From: Streptomyces sp. CBMA152
GTDB lineage: Bacteria; Actinomycetota; Actinomycetes; Streptomycetales; Streptomycetaceae
DNA length: 64,000 nucleotides
Direction: 5' to 3'
Assembly (NCBI RefSeq): GCF_014596475.1
Contig: NZ_MECJ01000002.1
Coordinates: 704,530 to 768,529, forward strand
Shown here: one piece after another, positions 43,627 to 51,830 of the stretch
Numbering within the stretch: position 1 is the stretch's first letter
Layout of the letters: each line of letters begins with the position of its first letter
The notes under the pieces: model-generated
What the model was told of the DNA's origin: nothing
Seen by the model: only the letters and a program-made list of their open reading frames with translations
The model's database searches: none
Translations under genes and position numbers: made by a program

Positions 43627-45030
43627 TTAATGGATTACGGGTGGCGGCTGGTCAGGGACGCAGCCGTCGAGGAGGGGATGAACGGTCCAGGAGTTCTCCG
43701 GGCGGTTCTGCGCGGCCCAGACGGCCAGTTGTTCCGGTGTCATCGACGCCAGTTGCGGGGCACTCAGCCCGCCGCCCTCCTGGCGTGGGTCGGGGGGTGG
43801 CGGGGCCTCGGCCATCAGATGGCACCACCGCTCGTGGGTGGCCTTGATCGCCGCCTTGTCCGTGTCCGGGATGCCTTGCCCGTTCCTGGGGTCGTAGTCG
43901 GCCGGCAGGGGCCGGATTTCGGGCGGCAGCGTCTGGAGAGGCGTCGTCAGCCTCAGGATCGACTTGACCGGGTGCAGTTCGGTATGGCCGGAGTGCCCGG
44001 CGTCCCAGTCCCAGCGGCCCTGGACGATGACCACGTCTCCGACATGGATCTGCTTGGCCACCGGTCCGGTGACGAACAGATCGTCGAACGCCTGCGCCGC
44101 TTCCCAGGCCGCCGCGACAGTAGCCGCCATCGCCGGCGCCAGAGCAGGGGCGATGGCCAGGGCGATCAGGTCCTCGGCGATGGAGCAGACGGCGTTGGCC
44201 ACCGCGTCCAGCGGCCACGGCAGCTTGTCGGCCACCGTGTGGCAGACCTCACCGGGGCTGGGGCCGCTGCTGCCGGGCGCCTTGCCCTGCAACAGGTCCA
44301 GGAAGGGATCCATCGCCTGACAGACGAAGAAGATCCGCGACCCCTCGCACTCGCAGTGCAGCACCGGGAGCGGCACCCACTGGCCCTTGTCGGGTCCGGG
44401 GGGAGCTGTCCACTTGTCACCGGGCTGTGGCGGGTCGTAGAGCTTGTGCAGGTTGTCGCCCTCCTGCCGGGCGTCTTCCAGGCCGCCGTCGGCGCCGATC
44501 TTCCAGAGCACGCCGTAACCGTCCACCGGCCAGGTCGCCTTGCCCTTCGACTGGTGTTTGTCCATCGGCCATCCAGGAGCACCGCTCTGGTCCACCGGTT
44601 GCGGCAACGGCTGCGGATTCGGGGAATCGACCATGAGCCAGCCCAACGGGCCGTGCGCGACGACGTCGTCCCTGACCCGGTGGGGCTCGACGATGTTGGC
44701 ATCGGGCGAAACGGGAGGGTTGTAGTGCGCGAAGTCCTGGATCTGGAAGGGCGCAAGGAGCACATTGAACGAGAAGTCGTTGTCGAGGGCTTCCACGCCC
44801 GACTTGCCCGCGCCGACCGCCTCCAGCCCGACCACCGTGCCGATGGCGCACTTGTCACGGCCGCCCGCCAGGCAGACGAGTTTGCCGCCGAGCAGGTACT
44901 CGCAGAGCAGGAACTTCAGCGTGGCTGCCACGCCGGATTGGAGAATGCCCGGCACATCGCGGTAGTCCTTGCGGTCGACGCAGTGTGTGTACTGGCCCGG
45001 CGGTGTGATCACCGCTCCGACGTCAACCAT
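43627..45030 (-). CDS. Hypothetical protein, second gene of an unrecognised operon
   Basis: A 467-residue protein without a clear signal peptide. It has ten or more cysteines (QYTHCVDRKDYRDVPG, LLCEYLLGGKLVCLAGGRDK, LPVLHCECEGSRIFFVCQAM). A hydrophobic Ala-rich stretch lies near residues 280-305 (DLIALAIAPALAPAMAATVA). The most motif-like part is QIHVGDVVIVQGRWDWDAGH followed by SGHTELHPVKSI. No family recognised. ATG at 45030 follows AGGAGG with good spacing, and the gene starts 15 bases after the CARDB-like gene, so they form an operon. The product may act at the membrane beside its partner. Confidence 0.72.
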   Translation of the reverse strand: MVDVGAVITPPGQYTHCVDRKDYRDVPGILQSGVAATLKFLLCEYLLGGKLVCLAGGRDKCAIGTVVGLEAVGAGKSGVEALDNDFSFNVLLAPFQIQDFAHYNPPVSPDANIVEPHRVRDDVVAHGPLGWLMVDSPNPQPLPQPVDQSGAPGWPMDKHQSKGKATWPVDGYGVLWKIGADGGLEDARQEGDNLHKLYDPPQPGDKWTAPPGPDKGQWVPLPVLHCECEGSRIFFVCQAMDPFLDLLQGKAPGSSGPSPGEVCHTVADKLPWPLDAVANAVCSIAEDLIALAIAPALAPAMAATVAAAWEAAQAFDDLFVTGPVAKQIHVGDVVIVQGRWDWDAGHSGHTELHPVKSILRLTTPLQTLPPEIRPLPADYDPRNGQGIPDTDKAAIKATHERWCHLMAEAPPPPDPRQEGGGLSAPQLASMTPEQLAVWAAQNRPENSWTVHPLLDGCVPDQPPPVIH

Positions 45031-45045
45031 GGCGACGCCCTCCTC

Positions 45046-46068
45046 TCACCCTGTGCCGTCGACGTAGAGCGTGACCCCGCCGAGGAGGTCGTCGCCGATG
45101 TCCGCGTGCACGTTGACCGCCTGTCGGCCGGTGAAGCCGTCGGGCGCCGTGATGTCCACCGCGACCTCGCTCTGCTCGCCCGGCGCCAGCGGCAGCTGCG
45201 CCGGGTTCACGGCCACTCGCCAGCCGTCGGGCACCGGCCAGCGCTCCGCGCGGTGCCGCGCGAGTCGCGACCGCCGCACACCCTCGCCCTTGCCCTCCGA
45301 GGCACCGCACGACTCCAGCGGCGGGATGGCGTAGCCGTCGACCCGCAGGGTGACGAGCGCCTGGTCCGCCCGGTCGTTGCGCACGGGGAACGTGAACGCC
45401 GCGTGCGGTGAATTCAGCGGTTTCACATCGGTGTTGCTCTGCCCCATGTTGTTGTCCGGGTTCGCGTCGTCGTCCCACAGCAGCTCGACTTGCAGGCAGT
45501 AGTGGCCGGGAGCCGCCGGAGTGCGCCAGGGCACGGTGGCCACCGCCGGGCATCCGAGTGCCCCCTTCACCGGCAGGTCGACCTTCGTCGTGCCGACGTC
45601 GTGCCGGGTGGTGCCCACACCGAATTCCAGGTAGCTGACCCTGACCGGCAGACCGGGTGCGGGAGCCGTGGTGGAGCCGTTCCAGACGCGGGCGACCACC
45701 AGGTACTTCGTGTCCGGCTGGAGGGCGTGCGCGTCTACCGGGACCCCCGGTGCGGAGGCCAGTTCGACGTGGATATCGGGGTTGTCCCACGTGACGGCGA
45801 AGCCGTGCGCCTGCAGATACCGCTGGCTGTAGATCAGCGGGTCGGGCTGACGGTAGGCCCAGGGCGGAACCACGCCGTCGGCGGGCCTGCCGCGGTCACG
45901 GTTGGCCAGCCGGCACAGCCTCTTCAGCTCCTTCAGCAGCCACCACAGCCAGCCGAGAGCGAGCGCCAACCACAGCAGCCGGAGCCAACGGCAACGACGG
46001 CGGCAGTGGCTCCCCGGCGGTGCGCAGTGACCTCGGTGCCACCGCATGGCAGCACCCGCTACGTTCAT
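45046..46068 (-). CDS. Membrane-anchored protein with CARDB/Ig-like domains
   Basis: A 340-residue protein. A basic N-terminus and a Trp/Leu-rich membrane segment (LRLLWLALALGWLWWLLKEL) anchor it. The exposed part has Ig-like strands: DIHVELASAPGVPVDAHALQ, KYLVVARVWNGSTTAPAPGL, and APGHYCLQVELLWDDDANPD with NNMGQSNTDV. This resembles CARDB-type adhesion domains (N-x-G pattern). The second half continues as a similar fold (LPLAPGEQSEVAVDITAPDG). ATG at 46068 follows GGGAAG; two further in-frame ATGs are possible. It is the first gene of a two-gene operon of unknown role. Confidence 0.7.
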   Translation of the reverse strand: MNVAGAAMRWHRGHCAPPGSHCRRRCRWLRLLWLALALGWLWWLLKELKRLCRLANRDRGRPADGVVPPWAYRQPDPLIYSQRYLQAHGFAVTWDNPDIHVELASAPGVPVDAHALQPDTKYLVVARVWNGSTTAPAPGLPVRVSYLEFGVGTTRHDVGTTKVDLPVKGALGCPAVATVPWRTPAAPGHYCLQVELLWDDDANPDNNMGQSNTDVKPLNSPHAAFTFPVRNDRADQALVTLRVDGYAIPPLESCGASEGKGEGVRRSRLARHRAERWPVPDGWRVAVNPAQLPLAPGEQSEVAVDITAPDGFTGRQAVNVHADIGDDLLGGVTLYVDGTG

Positions 46069-46400
46069 GCTTCCCAATGTTCCACTCGACCTGTCCCACT
46101 GCCAGTTGGGCATACGCGGCCGTTGTGCGCGGTGCATTTGACAGGTGCCCCGGACAGACGCGTACTGAGAGTGGCGACGCTGTGCGAGTTCCTGCCCGCT
46201 CGTTTAGGAGGGCGCACGGGACGGGGTGGGATGTGCGTCAACGGGGCTGGATCGAGACGGTCGCGGCTGTTGTCGGCGCAGGCATCGTCCTCATGCCTTG
46301 GTGTGGCCCGCCTGGATCGAGGCACTCCGCGGAGTCATCCCTGGCACGCACACAACCTGTCACAGGGCAGCATCCGTTCCCCGGCGGCGCCCGCTCCCGG

Positions 46401-47513
46401 TCAGCGCGTGAGGCTCTTCTCGCGCTCCGGCGCGGCTGAGGGGGTAGGGGCGCCTCCCGCGACCATGCCCTGTTTCCCGTCCGGCACCAGCCATCGCGGA
46501 AGGCGCGGCTCCACCAGGGGGCGGGTCAGCGCCCTCACCGGCGGGGTCGAGAGCAGCGCCACCGCGCCGACCGCGATGGCGCTGAGCAGCAGCGTCCCGG
46601 CAGGGCCCCACTCCCGCAGCACCGGGAAGACCCCCGCGTATTCGGCGACCCGAAGCAGGAGCCCGTGCAGCAGGTACGGGTAGAGGGTGACCGCGCCCAG
46701 TGCCGTGAGCCACATCCGGCGATCGGGCACCAGCGTCAGGAACGACGCCACGAGAAGCGCGCTCACCGTGAAGAGTGCCAGCCGGAGCAGCAGATACCGT
46801 ACGGGCGACACATGGAGCGCGCCGTATCCGACGTCCATGGAGAGCCAGTCGTCACTGGGTTCCGGCGACAGCCAGTAGGCGAGGGCGAGGGCGCCGGCGA
46901 AGACCGGCACCGCGCACCTACGGGCTGCTCTCGTGCGCAGCCGGGCGAAGTGTTCGGGGCGCAGCCGCAGCCCGAGCACGAACCACGGCAGGAACATCAA
47001 CGTTCTCGGCAGCGCCAGATCCTTGCCGATCACGGTAGTTCCGGCGGCGAGCGAGATGACTGTGGCGAGGAGGACCGGGTGGCGGACGGCCTTCCAGATG
47101 GGCGTGGTGATCCGCCAGACGAACAGGGCGATCAGGAACCAGCAGAGATACGTGGGAGAGGTCGGCGTGATCGAGAACTCGGTGCCGCGGACCCAGTGGT
47201 TGACCGCGGTGTAGATGACCTCGAAGATCAGATAGGGCAGCAGCACTCCGGAGAGCAGGCGACGGATCTGATCGGGTCTGCCGGTGAAGTTCCGGGAGAA
47301 GTAGCCGGACAGCAGGATGAACGCCGGCATGTGGAAGCCGTACACGAGGTTGTGCAGGGCTCGTAGGGCATGCGTGTGGCCCGTGAGGATCTGCTCCCAG
47401 CTGTGACCGAGCGCCACCAGTGCGATGAGCAGGAACTTGGCGTTGTCGAAGAAGGGCCTCCGGTCGGGGGCGGTCGGGGTGCGGGGACCGGGGTGGGGGG
47501 TGGGGCTGGTCAT
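46401..47513 (-). CDS. Acyltransferase-3 family membrane protein
   Basis: A 370-residue polytopic O-acyltransferase. It starts RRPFFDNAKFLLIALVALGH, with the conserved D-N-x-K and the catalytic-type His in ALGHSW. The next block is NLVYGFHMPAFILLSGYFS, another family hallmark. About ten hydrophobic segments follow (LCWFLIALFVWRITTPIWKA, MFLPWFVLGL, AVTLYPYLLHGLLLRVAEYA). Such enzymes move acyl groups across the membrane onto sugars or cell-wall polymers, like fucose-4-O-acetylase-type proteins. ATG at 47513 has GGAG very close (three bases), so the start is less certain. It is a single gene; the acceptor is unknown. Confidence 0.87.
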   Translation of the reverse strand: MTSPTPHPGPRTPTAPDRRPFFDNAKFLLIALVALGHSWEQILTGHTHALRALHNLVYGFHMPAFILLSGYFSRNFTGRPDQIRRLLSGVLLPYLIFEVIYTAVNHWVRGTEFSITPTSPTYLCWFLIALFVWRITTPIWKAVRHPVLLATVISLAAGTTVIGKDLALPRTLMFLPWFVLGLRLRPEHFARLRTRAARRCAVPVFAGALALAYWLSPEPSDDWLSMDVGYGALHVSPVRYLLLRLALFTVSALLVASFLTLVPDRRMWLTALGAVTLYPYLLHGLLLRVAEYAGVFPVLREWGPAGTLLLSAIAVGAVALLSTPPVRALTRPLVEPRLPRWLVPDGKQGMVAGGAPTPSAAPEREKSLTR

Positions 47514-48001
47514 TCGCTCCAATGTAGGGGGGCGGGCGGGACTCGTGGAGCCCACACCGCAGTGTGCACGGGACGTTCCCCTGGGGTTTCACCCTTGGTC
47601 GGCATGGATACCCCAGACGTCGCGCCGCGGCACCACACCCCGCGCCCCGGACTGCTGCCATGCTCGCCGGAAAGGTCAACCAGGCAAGGGATACCAGCGG
47701 GGCGGCTCGCAGGGCGCCGGCCAGTACGGCGACAGCGGCTCGTCCTCGGCGGGGGCGCCGCGTCGGCTGCTGGGGACGGTTCAGGCCGCGTAAGTGCGGG
47801 GGAGGGGCACTGGCGTTCTTTTCGTGGAGGCTGTACACGATCCTCTACGCGGGTTCGTACGCACCTGATCACATCCGAACGCCGGATCGAGAGCTGAGCG
47901 CCGGGACAGTGCGGTGCCCACCAGTGCGGCGACTGTGGGGAGGCGCCTGGCGGTGTTCATACTGCGGCAGCGGCCTTGCACGTCGGTGTCAGGGCGCGTG
48001 G
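47514..48001 (-). other. Intergenic region, no supported gene
   Basis: About 490 bases between the acyltransferase start and the SMI1/KNR4-like stop. Open frames on both strands are Arg/Pro-rich and motif-free. No hairpin of note. It should contain the acyltransferase promoter. Confidence 0.35.
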
Positions 48002-48577
48002 TCACGCTTCGGGCAGGTCGCCCCAGAAGGGCACCGTGGACGATTGTGCGGGCAGGGGCAGTTGTGGACCCGTGCCGAACTCGCGGCGCAGGTAGTCGGC
48101 GAGGTCCGAGCCGCGCACGGCGACGTCGGTACGGTGGACCGACAGGACCGGGTGGTCCCATGCATCCGCAGACTCTGGTACGTAGTGGTTGACGTGGAAC
48201 GGGACCAGCCGCGGCGCCTTCGCGAGGTGCCAGCGGGCGGACTTGAGGGCGTGCTTGGCCTGGGTCGGCTTGGGACCCCAGGCGGTCGGCCAGAAGCCGC
48301 TGTTCTCGACGTCGAACAGCACACCCTGCACTGGTAGCCCCACTTGGAGCCGCAGGTTCGCTGGACGCCCGTCCCGCCAGTCGGGCCATCCCGGCCCCAG
48401 CGGCAGTACCGCCCCCAGCAACAGCCGATGATCGGCGGAAAACCGGAAGCCGTACGCCTCCTCCACCGCCGCGAGCTCCCGCTCACTCATCCCGGGCTCG
48501 CATCGCACCCCGCCCTCGTCGAGCAGTCGCCGCAAGTCCGCGGCACTGGGCCGACCGGGGAAGGAAGTGCTGGTCAT
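48002..48577 (-). CDS. SMI1/KNR4-like protein
   Basis: A 191-residue cytosolic protein with SMI1/KNR4 (SUKH) features. It starts with a helical region (SERELAAVEEAYGFRFSADH) followed by RLLLGAVLPLGPGWPDWRDG, the typical ELxxxExxxGxxFPxDYxxLL pattern. Middle strands read VQGVLFDVENSGFWPTAWGP, and VPFHVNHYVPESADAWDHPV ends the domain. SUKH proteins often act as immunity proteins in polymorphic toxin systems, but no toxin gene is adjacent. ATG at 48577 has no strong ribosome site. The 300 bases upstream hold no gene I can support. Confidence 0.75.
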   Translation of the reverse strand: MTSTSFPGRPSAADLRRLLDEGGVRCEPGMSERELAAVEEAYGFRFSADHRLLLGAVLPLGPGWPDWRDGRPANLRLQVGLPVQGVLFDVENSGFWPTAWGPKPTQAKHALKSARWHLAKAPRLVPFHVNHYVPESADAWDHPVLSVHRTDVAVRGSDLADYLRREFGTGPQLPLPAQSSTVPFWGDLPEA

Positions 48578-48874
48578 AAGCGGAAAGGGTAACGGCTCGA
48601 CAGAGGGTGCCGCCTACGGGACATCAGCTTGCCGACTGGCTTGGTTTTTTGTGACCAGTTGTCGGTGCTGGTGGTGTGGCGGCCCGGATCGGTCGTGTTG
48701 CCGGGGGCAAGCCGCAAAGCCCGCGGCCGTCGGGATCGGACGTCACCACCCGGTCGACCTCGCTCGCCGGCAAGCACGTGGCCGCAACCTCCATGGAGCA
48801 CCTTGAGACGCTCATGGACGAGCTCTCCGGTTTCGGCTACGACTGGGATCCGGGTGCTTGGGGTGATGGAGGCG

Positions 48875-49243
48875 TCAGTCGGAAGCGGCGTCGGCAGCCG
48901 AGAGGATCGTGTCCAGCATGGCGCGGGAGCTGCGCAGGGCCTGGATCTCCTCGGTCATTCGTGCGCGCTCCTTCCTGAGGTCACCCACCAGCTCGGGGCA
49001 GGCGGGGGCGAGCCCGGCGTAGTTTTCATCGTCCGTGAGGCAGGGCAGGACCTGGGCGATCACCGCCGTCGAGAGACCGGCCGCCAGCAGGCAGCGGATA
49101 CGGCGCACCAATTCCACGTCCGCTTCGCCGAACTCCCGGTAGCCACTCGGCAGTCGGTTCGGCGCGAGCAGGCCTTGCTGCTCGTAGTAGCGCAGCAGCC
49201 GCTCGTGAACGCCGGTGCGAGCGACCATGTCCTTCATCCGCAT
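48875..49243 (-). CDS. MerR-family regulator
   Basis: A 122-residue regulator. The DNA-binding part is MRMKDMVARTGVHERLLRYY, then EQQGLLAPNRLPSGYREFGE and ADVELVRRIRCLLAAGLSTA. A dimerisation coiled coil follows (ELVGDLRKERARMTEEIQAL). The effector tail is very short. Two cysteines (LPCLTDD, PACPELV) precede the coiled coil; a metal or redox role is possible but unproven. ATG at 49243 faces the patatin gene across a MerR-type promoter (49266-49296), which it probably activates or represses. Confidence 0.87.
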   Translation of the reverse strand: MRMKDMVARTGVHERLLRYYEQQGLLAPNRLPSGYREFGEADVELVRRIRCLLAAGLSTAVIAQVLPCLTDDENYAGLAPACPELVGDLRKERARMTEEIQALRSSRAMLDTILSAADAASD

Positions 49244-49265
49244 ACGGTGCCTTCCCCCATGCCGC

Positions 49266-49296
49266 TTGACTCTGACACTGATGTCGGAGTTTAGCG
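49266..49296 (+). promoter_or_regulatory. MerR-type promoter/operator of the patatin gene
   Basis: TTGACT (49266-49271) and TTAGCG (49291-49296) with a 19-base spacer. The dyad ACTC-x-GACA / TGTC-x-GAGT covers 49269-49290, exactly between the hexamers, as in SoxR/MerR-controlled promoters. The adjacent divergent MerR gene is the obvious regulator. Confidence 0.75.
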
Positions 49297-49343
49297 TGCA
49301 GACTACGGGCTGCCAGAAGGCAGTTCACCGGGAAGGAGCAGTG

Positions 49344-50171
49344 ATGTCCAGACACTCAACGGCTGTGGTGCTCGGCGGTGGCGGGTTGGCCGGCATCGGC
49401 TGGACCACCGGGGTGCTCGCCGCGTTGGAGGAGCAGGGGGTGCTCCGCCTGGGTTCGGCTGACTGTGTGATCGGTACGTCGGCAGGCGCCGCCGTGGCGG
49501 CCGCGGTGCTCCAGTCCGGATCGGCGGGCGCCGAGTTCGACAGAATCGTGCGCAAGTCGCGCAGGGGAGACGAACTCGCTCCCGCGGCGGCACTGGCCGA
49601 TGTACTGCCCGAAGTCCTGGCCATACACGCCAGCGAGGACTCCATGGCGACGAAGACAGAGCGCTTCACCCAACTGTCCCAGCAGCGCGCGGGAATCGAT
49701 CCAGCCCTGCGCCGTGCAGCCGTCGCGGGACGCGTGCGGAGCGACAGTTGGCCCAGTGATCGTCTGCACATCACTTCCGTACGCACCGACGGCAGCCGCA
49801 CCGTCTTCACCAGCGCTTCGGGAGTCGCCCTTGTGGATGCTCTCACCGCGAGCTGCGCCGTTCCGGGCTTGTGGCCCGTGGCGCGCATCGGGGGCAAGGA
49901 GTACATCGACGGCGGAACGTTCTCCCTCACCAACGCCGAACTCGCCCGGACAGCTGACCACGTGATCGTGCTCCGTCCCACACCGGAACTGCCCCAGTAC
50001 CTGACCGAGGAGCGACGGGAGACCCTTGAGCACGCCACGCTGATCGAGCCCTCCGAACGCGCCCGCGCCGGCTTCGGCCCGGACCCCTTCGACCCGCATG
50101 TACGGGGCATCGCCGCGATCCTCGGATACGAGGACGGCCTCGCGGCGATGCCCGCGTGGCTTCGTAGGTGA
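49344..50171 (+). CDS. Patatin-like phospholipase
   Basis: A 275-residue serine hydrolase. The oxyanion loop GGGGLAGIGW is near residue 11, the nucleophile elbow GTSAGA near residue 44, and the second member of the Ser-Asp dyad is in YIDGGTF (DG-G motif) near residue 190. It would release fatty acids from phospholipids or lipids; no signal peptide is present. ATG at 49344 follows GGAAGGAG. Transcription probably starts from the MerR-type promoter 48 bases upstream, so the enzyme is likely inducible by the MerR ligand. Confidence 0.92.
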   Translation: MSRHSTAVVLGGGGLAGIGWTTGVLAALEEQGVLRLGSADCVIGTSAGAAVAAAVLQSGSAGAEFDRIVRKSRRGDELAPAAALADVLPEVLAIHASEDSMATKTERFTQLSQQRAGIDPALRRAAVAGRVRSDSWPSDRLHITSVRTDGSRTVFTSASGVALVDALTASCAVPGLWPVARIGGKEYIDGGTFSLTNAELARTADHVIVLRPTPELPQYLTEERRETLEHATLIEPSERARAGFGPDPFDPHVRGIAAILGYEDGLAAMPAWLRR

Positions 50172-50517
50172 GAACGGAGAGCGAGTGAGCCCTTTTCATC
50201 CTCTCGTTGAGGCGTGGTGAAGAACGCCGACGGCCAACCGCCTCCTCAGGGCCAGCCCACCGAGGAGCAGTGCCGAAGGAGTTGCCGGCCACATGTGCAG
50301 GACAGCAGCGCACGGGTGACACGGCGCGGCTGTTCGAGCGGGGGGGGGCACACCGGAAGCGGGGCAGGTACGGGTATCGGCCTCTCCCTTGCCCGCGCCC
50401 TGGCCGCCTGCGCTGTCCATGGTTCGTCGGCGTGTGCCGGGGCGGCGTGGTTCTCGGCGCAGCCCCGGCGCACCGGGCCCGTCGGCCGGGTGGGCCGACC
50501 GGGCGTTGTGCGGTCTG

Positions 50518-51792
50518 TCAGCCCAGGTCCGCCAGGAGGGCGTTCAGTTCGCTCTCCTGCTGTGCCGGTGACATCGGGGGGTTCTGGTGGTCGATGCCGA
50601 ACGTCTTCAGGACTTTGTCCATCTGGGCGTCGATGGAGGTCCAGCCGGTGTCGTCCAGCGGCTGCAGCGAGTCCTGGTCGGCATCCCACAGGTCGCGCAA
50701 CGACTGGGCGGCCGCATGGGCGCCGGCCGCGTTGCCCGAGCGTGCGTCCTTGAGCGAGGTCGATGCGAGGGTCCGCAGCGCGCCGACCTTGGCGGGCGGG
50801 AAGTTCTTCACCGCCTGGCCGGGAGGCAGCTGGACGGCGGAGGTGGTGTCGGTCTCCGGCGCCGGGCCGACGTGCGGCTGAGCGTGGGCCCAGACCAGCA
50901 GGGCCGTGGTGGCGACGGCCAGCACTCCGAATCCGGCCAGTGCGATGCGCTCCTTGCGCGGGTTGCCGGTGTGCTGTGCGGCGTGGGTCGCCTCGTAGGT
51001 CTCGGTCACATCCGCGCGCGTCACCGTCAGGTAGACGACGGTCGCCAGGATCAGGCCGAGGAAGATCAGGCTGGTGGTGAACGTGCCCAGCGCGAGACCG
51101 GTCGGGTCGCCCGGGCTCTGGGCGACCTTGGGGGAGGCGAGCCAGTCGCCGATGTTCGCGCCCAGCGGGCGGGTCAGGATGTAGGCGAGCCAGAAGGACA
51201 GCACCGGGTTCGCGCCGAACCTCCGCAGCGCCGTGATCGCGGCGATGAGGCCGAGCGGCAGCAGCACCGAGACGCCCGGGCTCCAGCCGGTCAGCTCCAG
51301 GGTCCAGTCGCCGGTCGCGGTGCCGAGCGCGAAGGTGACCAGGACCGTCAGCCAGTAGAACGACTCCCGGGGCAGGGTCGTGACCGAGTGGATCGACAGC
51401 GTGCGCTCCCGCAGCCACCACACGCCGAAGACCACCGCGAGCAGCACCGAGAAGACCGCGGAGCTGATCCACAGCGGCACGTTCAGCTGGTCGGTCAGGA
51501 TGTCGGTGTACAAGGTGCCTGTGACGCTGACGACGACCACGGTCAGCCAGTAGGGGAACGGTACGTACCGCTTCAGCCGCAGCTGGACGGCCAGGACCAC
51601 CACCAGGACCGCGGTGAAGATCCAGGCCGTGTTCACCAGACCGACACCCAGCTGGGTGTTGATCCAGTCGGCGAAGCTCTCACCGACCGTCGTGCACAGG
51701 ACCTTGATCACCCAGAACCAGACGGTGACCTCGGGGACCTTGTTGAGTGTGAGCCGCCCGCTGCGCGTGCGTGCTTCGGTCGTCGTTGTCAT
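50518..51792 (-). CDS. COG4705-like polytopic membrane protein
   Basis: A 424-residue protein with about eight hydrophobic segments (LVNTAWIFTAVLVVVLAVQL, VPFPYWLTVVVVSVTGTLYT, ESFYWLTVLVTFALGTATGD, NPVLSFWLAYILTRPLGANI). The repeated patterns FWVIKVLCTTVGESFADW and YWLTVLVTFALGTATGD are typical of COG4705 repeat proteins, whose role is unknown. A C-terminal soluble tail of about 130 residues (QAVKNFPPAKVGALRTLAST) may face outside. No Shine-Dalgarno precedes ATG 51792. A direct repeat 21 bases upstream suggests control by the adjacent two-component system. The 346 bases between this stop and the patatin gene hold no gene; a G9 run lies at 50340-50348. Confidence 0.82.
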   Translation of the reverse strand: MTTTTEARTRSGRLTLNKVPEVTVWFWVIKVLCTTVGESFADWINTQLGVGLVNTAWIFTAVLVVVLAVQLRLKRYVPFPYWLTVVVVSVTGTLYTDILTDQLNVPLWISSAVFSVLLAVVFGVWWLRERTLSIHSVTTLPRESFYWLTVLVTFALGTATGDWTLELTGWSPGVSVLLPLGLIAAITALRRFGANPVLSFWLAYILTRPLGANIGDWLASPKVAQSPGDPTGLALGTFTTSLIFLGLILATVVYLTVTRADVTETYEATHAAQHTGNPRKERIALAGFGVLAVATTALLVWAHAQPHVGPAPETDTTSAVQLPPGQAVKNFPPAKVGALRTLASTSLKDARSGNAAGAHAAAQSLRDLWDADQDSLQPLDDTGWTSIDAQMDKVLKTFGIDHQNPPMSPAQQESELNALLADLG

Positions 51793-51812
51793 GCAGGGAG
51801 GTTTACGCGGGG

Positions 51813-51829
51813 AACCTGCACGTAACCTG
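51813..51829 (-). promoter_or_regulatory. Direct repeat, candidate response-regulator site
   Basis: On the minus strand CAGGTT-ACGTG-CAGGTT: two hexamers with an 11-base period (51829-51824 and 51818-51813). OmpR-type regulators bind direct repeats of about one helical turn. It sits between the kinase stop and the membrane-protein start. Confidence 0.5.
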
Positions 51830-51830
51830 A

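Noticed and set aside
43489..45411. 640-residue plus-strand frame
   Set aside because: Antisense of the unknown operon, whose minus-strand genes have an AGGAGG site and protein-like composition.
48602..48874. Possible small plus-strand gene (string MEHLETLMDELSGFGYDWDP)
   Set aside because: One protein-like string only, with no start context and no family.
50340..50348. G9 run near the patatin gene
   Set aside because: Lies in non-coding DNA; could be natural or an error and supports no feature.
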